From positions 1-9,939 of the forward strand of contig CAYFJC010000038.1 of assembly GCA_964343355.1 (NCBI GenBank): a stretch of 9,939 nucleotides of DNA. Direction: 5' to 3'. Positions 6,760-9,939 of this stretch are shown here, piece by piece. Origin of the DNA: MED-G78 sp964343355. GTDB lineage: Bacteria; Pseudomonadota; Gammaproteobacteria; Magnimaribacterales; D2472. The stretch's first letter is position 1, and each line of letters opens with the position of its first letter. Position numbers and translations under genes: made by a program. The notes under the pieces are model-generated. The model worked only from the letters and a program-made list of their open reading frames with translations. It had not been told where the DNA came from and made no database searches.

Positions 6760-7878
6760 ATGTCAGATTCAAGATTCTTTGACGACCGCTTAACTTATTT
6801 ATCATTTGTAACTACCTCTAATGAAAAAAATGTTGTTGCTAAAGAAATTTCTAGTGTAATTAAGTCCATCTCAAAAGAAAAAGCAGCTTTAAGGATATTT
6901 GATGCCGGCATAGGAGATGGTTCTCTTCTAATGAACGTCATAAAAAACTGCCATAAAGAATTTCCATATATTCCATTTTTTGTAATGGCAAAAGAAATAA
7001 GCATTGAGGACGTAAGGCTTTCTCTTGAAAAGTTATCAGACAGATTTATTGAACACCCTAATATGGTTTTTACTATTACTAATTTATATTTTAGTGAAGC
7101 TGCCTCTTTACAATCAAATAATCCTAAAAAACAAAAGAAAATGAAATGGAACTCTTTAGCTTTAGAGGGAAATAGTTCATATGAGTTTAATAACCAGTTA
7201 ACGAATATTGAGGATCTTTTAAAGGACTCATGGACTATTGATGAAGACCCTGTAACTCATAGAGCTAGTTATAAAAATCCATCAGTTTTAACTATTTACA
7301 GAAAAGATCATGAGAACTTAGTAGATAGGTATATTCCAAATCAGGGTGATGACAAAAAAGTTTTTGACCTTATTCTTGCCTCACAACCCTATAGATCTAG
7401 AACTTCAGAAAAGAAAAAAGTAGATTTTGTTATTAAACCTATGATCGACATACTTAATAAAAATGGAAAACTTGTTATTGTTCATTCATGCGGCAATGAC
7501 TCGGTATCTAAAGTTATTAAGCAACTATGGCCCCAAGAAAACCCCTATCCAACCCCTGCAAAAGCCATTATTAAATATCTTAAAAAAACATTACCGGCAA
7601 GAAAATTAGATGACCTAGTTTTCCATAAACCTGTTAAATTTGGATATAAACTTAAACCCATTCCCGATGATAATAACTCTATCGCAACATCATTATTTTC
7701 AGCTGCTTGGAATAATATTGTTTACGTAGGACAAATGAACTCTGATCAGATTACTCAAGCACAAGAAGAAGGAAAGTATGTCGAAGTTATTGAAAAACTT
7801 TTATTTGAGAATGATAATACTGTTCACTTTAATAACGAGATGTTTGTCATCGAAAAAAATAGAATTTTTAAACCATAA
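6760..7878 (+). CDS. Class I SAM-dependent methyltransferase-like protein
   Basis: A 372-residue, probably cytoplasmic protein. Residues 46-54 (IFDAGIGDG) match the glycine-rich SAM-binding motif I of Rossmann-fold methyltransferases, in the right place after an N-terminal helical region. FDLILASQPYRS (202-213) and the later helix plus strand MIDILNKNGKLVIVHS (228-243) fit motif IV and the strand 5 region. Between motif I and motif IV there is a long, lysine-rich polar insertion (about 115-190). The acceptor is not readable; protein, small-molecule and lipid substrates are all possible. No signal peptide is seen. The frame opens at a TTG at 6739, but the ATG at 6760 (MSDSRFFDDRLTYLSF) looks like the natural N-terminus and is preferred. 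The S9 peptidase gene follows after 7 bp, so the two are probably one operon. Confidence 0.75.
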   Translation: MSDSRFFDDRLTYLSFVTTSNEKNVVAKEISSVIKSISKEKAALRIFDAGIGDGSLLMNVIKNCHKEFPYIPFFVMAKEISIEDVRLSLEKLSDRFIEHPNMVFTITNLYFSEAASLQSNNPKKQKKMKWNSLALEGNSSYEFNNQLTNIEDLLKDSWTIDEDPVTHRASYKNPSVLTIYRKDHENLVDRYIPNQGDDKKVFDLILASQPYRSRTSEKKKVDFVIKPMIDILNKNGKLVIVHSCGNDSVSKVIKQLWPQENPYPTPAKAIIKYLKKTLPARKLDDLVFHKPVKFGYKLKPIPDDNNSIATSLFSAAWNNIVYVGQMNSDQITQAQEEGKYVEVIEKLLFENDNTVHFNNEMFVIEKNRIFKP

Positions 7879-7885
7879 ATTGTTT

Positions 7886-9939
7886 TTGTCTAAAAATAAT
7901 TCCCTTTTATTCCTTTTAATCCTAATAGCGAGTTGCTCTATGAGTGAAGATAACAAATTAATACCACCCTCTCCTGAAAAGATTCCATATCTAATGGAAG
8001 CTCATGGTGATACCAGAATAGATAATTATTATTGGTTAAGAGACGATACAAGGTCTGATCCCAAAGTATTGAATTACTTAAAACTAGAAAATGCATATAC
8101 AGAAAAGTGGTTTGATGGAAGAACAGATTATAAAACTCAGATTTTAGACGAGCTTATTAGTAGAGTTGTTTCAAGTGAGACCTCTTTTAAAGTTAAAAAA
8201 GGTAATTATTTATATTTTGATGAAATTACAAGCGAAGATCAGTTACCAAAGTATTATCGTTCTAAGGATGGGGTGAAAGAGTTAATAATAAATCCCAATG
8301 ATAAGCTTAGCACTCAAGAATATTATTCTATCAATTCAATAGTTCCATCATCAGATAATTCACTTATAGCTTTTAATGATGACGATAATGGTAGACGTGA
8401 ATTTACCATTAAAATTTTAAATTCAGATTATGAGTTGCTTGATGATGAAATCACTAAGACTAGTTATGGAATATTTTGGTCTAGTGATAATAGATTTATT
8501 ATTTACCTAAAAAAAGATCCTATTACCTTAATCGCAAATGAGGTATATGTTCATGAGGTTGGTACAACTCAGGATGAGGATATCCTTATATATAAAGAAG
8601 AGGATCCAGAATTTAATATAAATTTAGCTCAATCTAGAACAGATAAGTATATTTATATTGATTCAGCAAAGACAAACTCAAATGAAATTAGATTAATTGA
8701 TGCAGCCAATCCAAAAGCCGATCCAAAGATAGCTATTGAGCGAGGTGAGGATCATTTATATACACTTGAACACTCTAATAATGGTAGTTTTTACGTCAAA
8801 TCTAATTTAAATGCACCAAATTACAAAATTTATAAAGCTAATATAGATAGCTTAAATGAGTCTCTTGATGAAATCGCTGCTCACAATCCTGATCTTTTTA
8901 TTTCAGATCATGTAATTTTTGATGACTATCTTATTTTGGAAATAAGAGAGAATGGCTTGCCTGGTATTCAAAAGATTAAATTATCAGATAAAAGATCTAC
9001 AACCCTAGCTTTTAACGATGAGTCATATTACGTCTCTCTTGGTTATAATTATAATTCTAAAGATTCACATTTCTATTACACCTATTCAAGTCCTACTCAA
9101 CCAGTAACTGTTTATTCTCATGATCTAGAGAATGCTGAAACTAAAAATCTATGGCAAAAAGAGATTAATAATTTCGATCCAAAGAAATACACCACATCTA
9201 GACAATTTATTACAGCAAGAGACGGAGTTTCAGTTCCTGTAACAATTACCCATTTAAAAGACATAGATCTAGAATCAGCACCCATTCTTTTTTATGGCTA
9301 TGGCTCATATGGAATTACAACTGAATCTTACTTTAGAAGCTCCATCATTCCATTATTAGAAAGAAATTTCATTCATGTGCTAGTTAATATTAGAGGCGGT
9401 GGTGAAATGGGAAAATATTGGTATGAACAAGGCAGAATGCTCAACAAGCTAAATACATTTTATGATTTCAATGATGCTGTTAAAAGTATATTAAATATGG
9501 GAATTGGAGATAAGGATAAAGTTTTTGCACAAGGTGGTAGCGCTGGTGGCCTTCTAATGGGTGCCATTATCAATTTTGAGCCTGAACTATACACAGGCAT
9601 ATTAAGTGGCGTTCCTTTTGTTGACGTCCTTACAACTATGTCAGACGCAAGCATACCTTTAACAACCTTTGAGTGGGATGAGTGGGGAAATCCAGAGAAT
9701 AAGGATGAGTATATGTATATGAAGCAATATTCACCCTATGACAATATTGCAGCTTTAAATTATCCAGCTGTTTTAGTTACATCTAGTCTTTTTGATTCAC
9801 AGGTTCAATATTATGAGCCAGCTAAATACACACCTAAATTAAGAGAATACTCTACCTCAGGAAATCCAGTCCTTATGAAAATGAATCTTATAGGTGGTCA
9901 TGGTGGTAAAAGCGGCAGATTAAATCAAATGGAAGAAAC
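7886..9939 (+). CDS. Prolyl oligopeptidase family S9A, oligopeptidase B-like lipoprotein (3' end cut by the window)
   Basis: An open frame of 684 codons runs off the right edge, lacking perhaps 30 residues. The serine-protease triad is present: Ser552 in GGSAGG, Asp637 in LFDSQVQYYEP and His672 in GGHGGKSGR. HGDTRIDNYYWLRDD near the N-terminus and EWGNP, QYSPYDNI near the C-terminus are oligopeptidase B signatures. The middle (about 80-430) is the seven-bladed propeller that limits access to small peptides. Glu596 and Asp598 lie where E. coli oligopeptidase B has its P1 Arg/Lys-binding Glu576 and Glu578, so cleavage after basic residues is likely. The first ATG is at 7940, but the same frame upstream encodes MSKNNSLLFLLILIASC, a typical lipoprotein signal with Cys17; the TTG at 7886 (or TTG at 7880) is therefore the likely start, giving an envelope-anchored enzyme. 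No Shine-Dalgarno is evident. It lies 7 bp after the methyltransferase-like gene. Confidence 0.88.
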   Translation, partial: MSKNNSLLFLLILIASCSMSEDNKLIPPSPEKIPYLMEAHGDTRIDNYYWLRDDTRSDPKVLNYLKLENAYTEKWFDGRTDYKTQILDELISRVVSSETSFKVKKGNYLYFDEITSEDQLPKYYRSKDGVKELIINPNDKLSTQEYYSINSIVPSSDNSLIAFNDDDNGRREFTIKILNSDYELLDDEITKTSYGIFWSSDNRFIIYLKKDPITLIANEVYVHEVGTTQDEDILIYKEEDPEFNINLAQSRTDKYIYIDSAKTNSNEIRLIDAANPKADPKIAIERGEDHLYTLEHSNNGSFYVKSNLNAPNYKIYKANIDSLNESLDEIAAHNPDLFISDHVIFDDYLILEIRENGLPGIQKIKLSDKRSTTLAFNDESYYVSLGYNYNSKDSHFYYTYSSPTQPVTVYSHDLENAETKNLWQKEINNFDPKKYTTSRQFITARDGVSVPVTITHLKDIDLESAPILFYGYGSYGITTESYFRSSIIPLLERNFIHVLVNIRGGGEMGKYWYEQGRMLNKLNTFYDFNDAVKSILNMGIGDKDKVFAQGGSAGGLLMGAIINFEPELYTGILSGVPFVDVLTTMSDASIPLTTFEWDEWGNPENKDEYMYMKQYSPYDNIAALNYPAVLVTSSLFDSQVQYYEPAKYTPKLREYSTSGNPVLMKMNLIGGHGGKSGRLNQMEE

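Noticed and set aside
6795..7004. Open frame of 69 codons on the minus strand
   Set aside because: Antisense within the methyltransferase-like gene and covers the complement of its SAM motif.
9460..9654. Open frame of 64 codons on the minus strand
   Set aside because: Antisense to the catalytic GGSAGG region of the S9 peptidase, which is certain coding sequence.

Overview
The window is A+T-rich, gene-dense bacterial DNA with a gammaproteobacterial look. The encoded proteins (tandem DsbA/HCCA-isomerase fold, TolB-like plus TPR protein, CysK, exported amidohydrolase, oligopeptidase B-like lipoprotein), the lipobox signal peptides of a Gram-negative envelope, the short intergenic gaps and the low G+C fit a streamlined marine gammaproteobacterium of the SAR86 type. 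That assignment is inference from composition and gene content, not from a marker gene. I see no rRNA, tRNA, CRISPR, insertion sequence, integrase or phage gene.

Layout. At the left, a minus-strand gene (9-1361) encodes a double thioredoxin-fold protein of the HCCA isomerase/kappa-GST type. It is divergent from a plus-strand gene (1453-2946) for a membrane-anchored TolB-like/TPR protein. Next, on the plus strand, is a cysteine synthase (3036-4064) behind a candidate extended -10 promoter. It converges tail to tail, with a 4-bp gap, on a minus-strand group read right to left: an exported protein with two similar halves (5888-6589, strong Shine-Dalgarno), a near-perfect hairpin terminator (5846-5874), a small lipoprotein (5370-5828) and an exported metal-dependent amidohydrolase (4069-5337). 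A 170-bp divergent spacer with repeated AAYTAGTTTAAA elements separates this from a plus-strand pair. The pair is a methyltransferase-like protein (6760-7878) followed after 7 bp by a prolyl-oligopeptidase-family gene that runs off the right edge (7886 to >9939).

How the genes fit together. Several products are predicted to be exported or envelope-anchored: the amidohydrolase, the lipoprotein, the two-half protein and, if the upstream TTG start is right, the S9 peptidase. The amidohydrolase resembles the imidazolonepropionase/Xaa-Pro dipeptidase-like branch, and the S9 enzyme resembles oligopeptidase B, so a shared role in processing peptides outside the cytoplasm is plausible. They lie in different transcription units, so the link is only suggestive. 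Nothing here is recognisable as a new multi-gene system such as defence, secretion or a biosynthetic cluster. The most useful leads are the non-ATG lipoprotein start of the S9 enzyme, the thiol-less double DsbA-fold protein, the TolB/TPR protein carrying membrane helices instead of a known effector domain, and the uncharacterised two-half exported protein.
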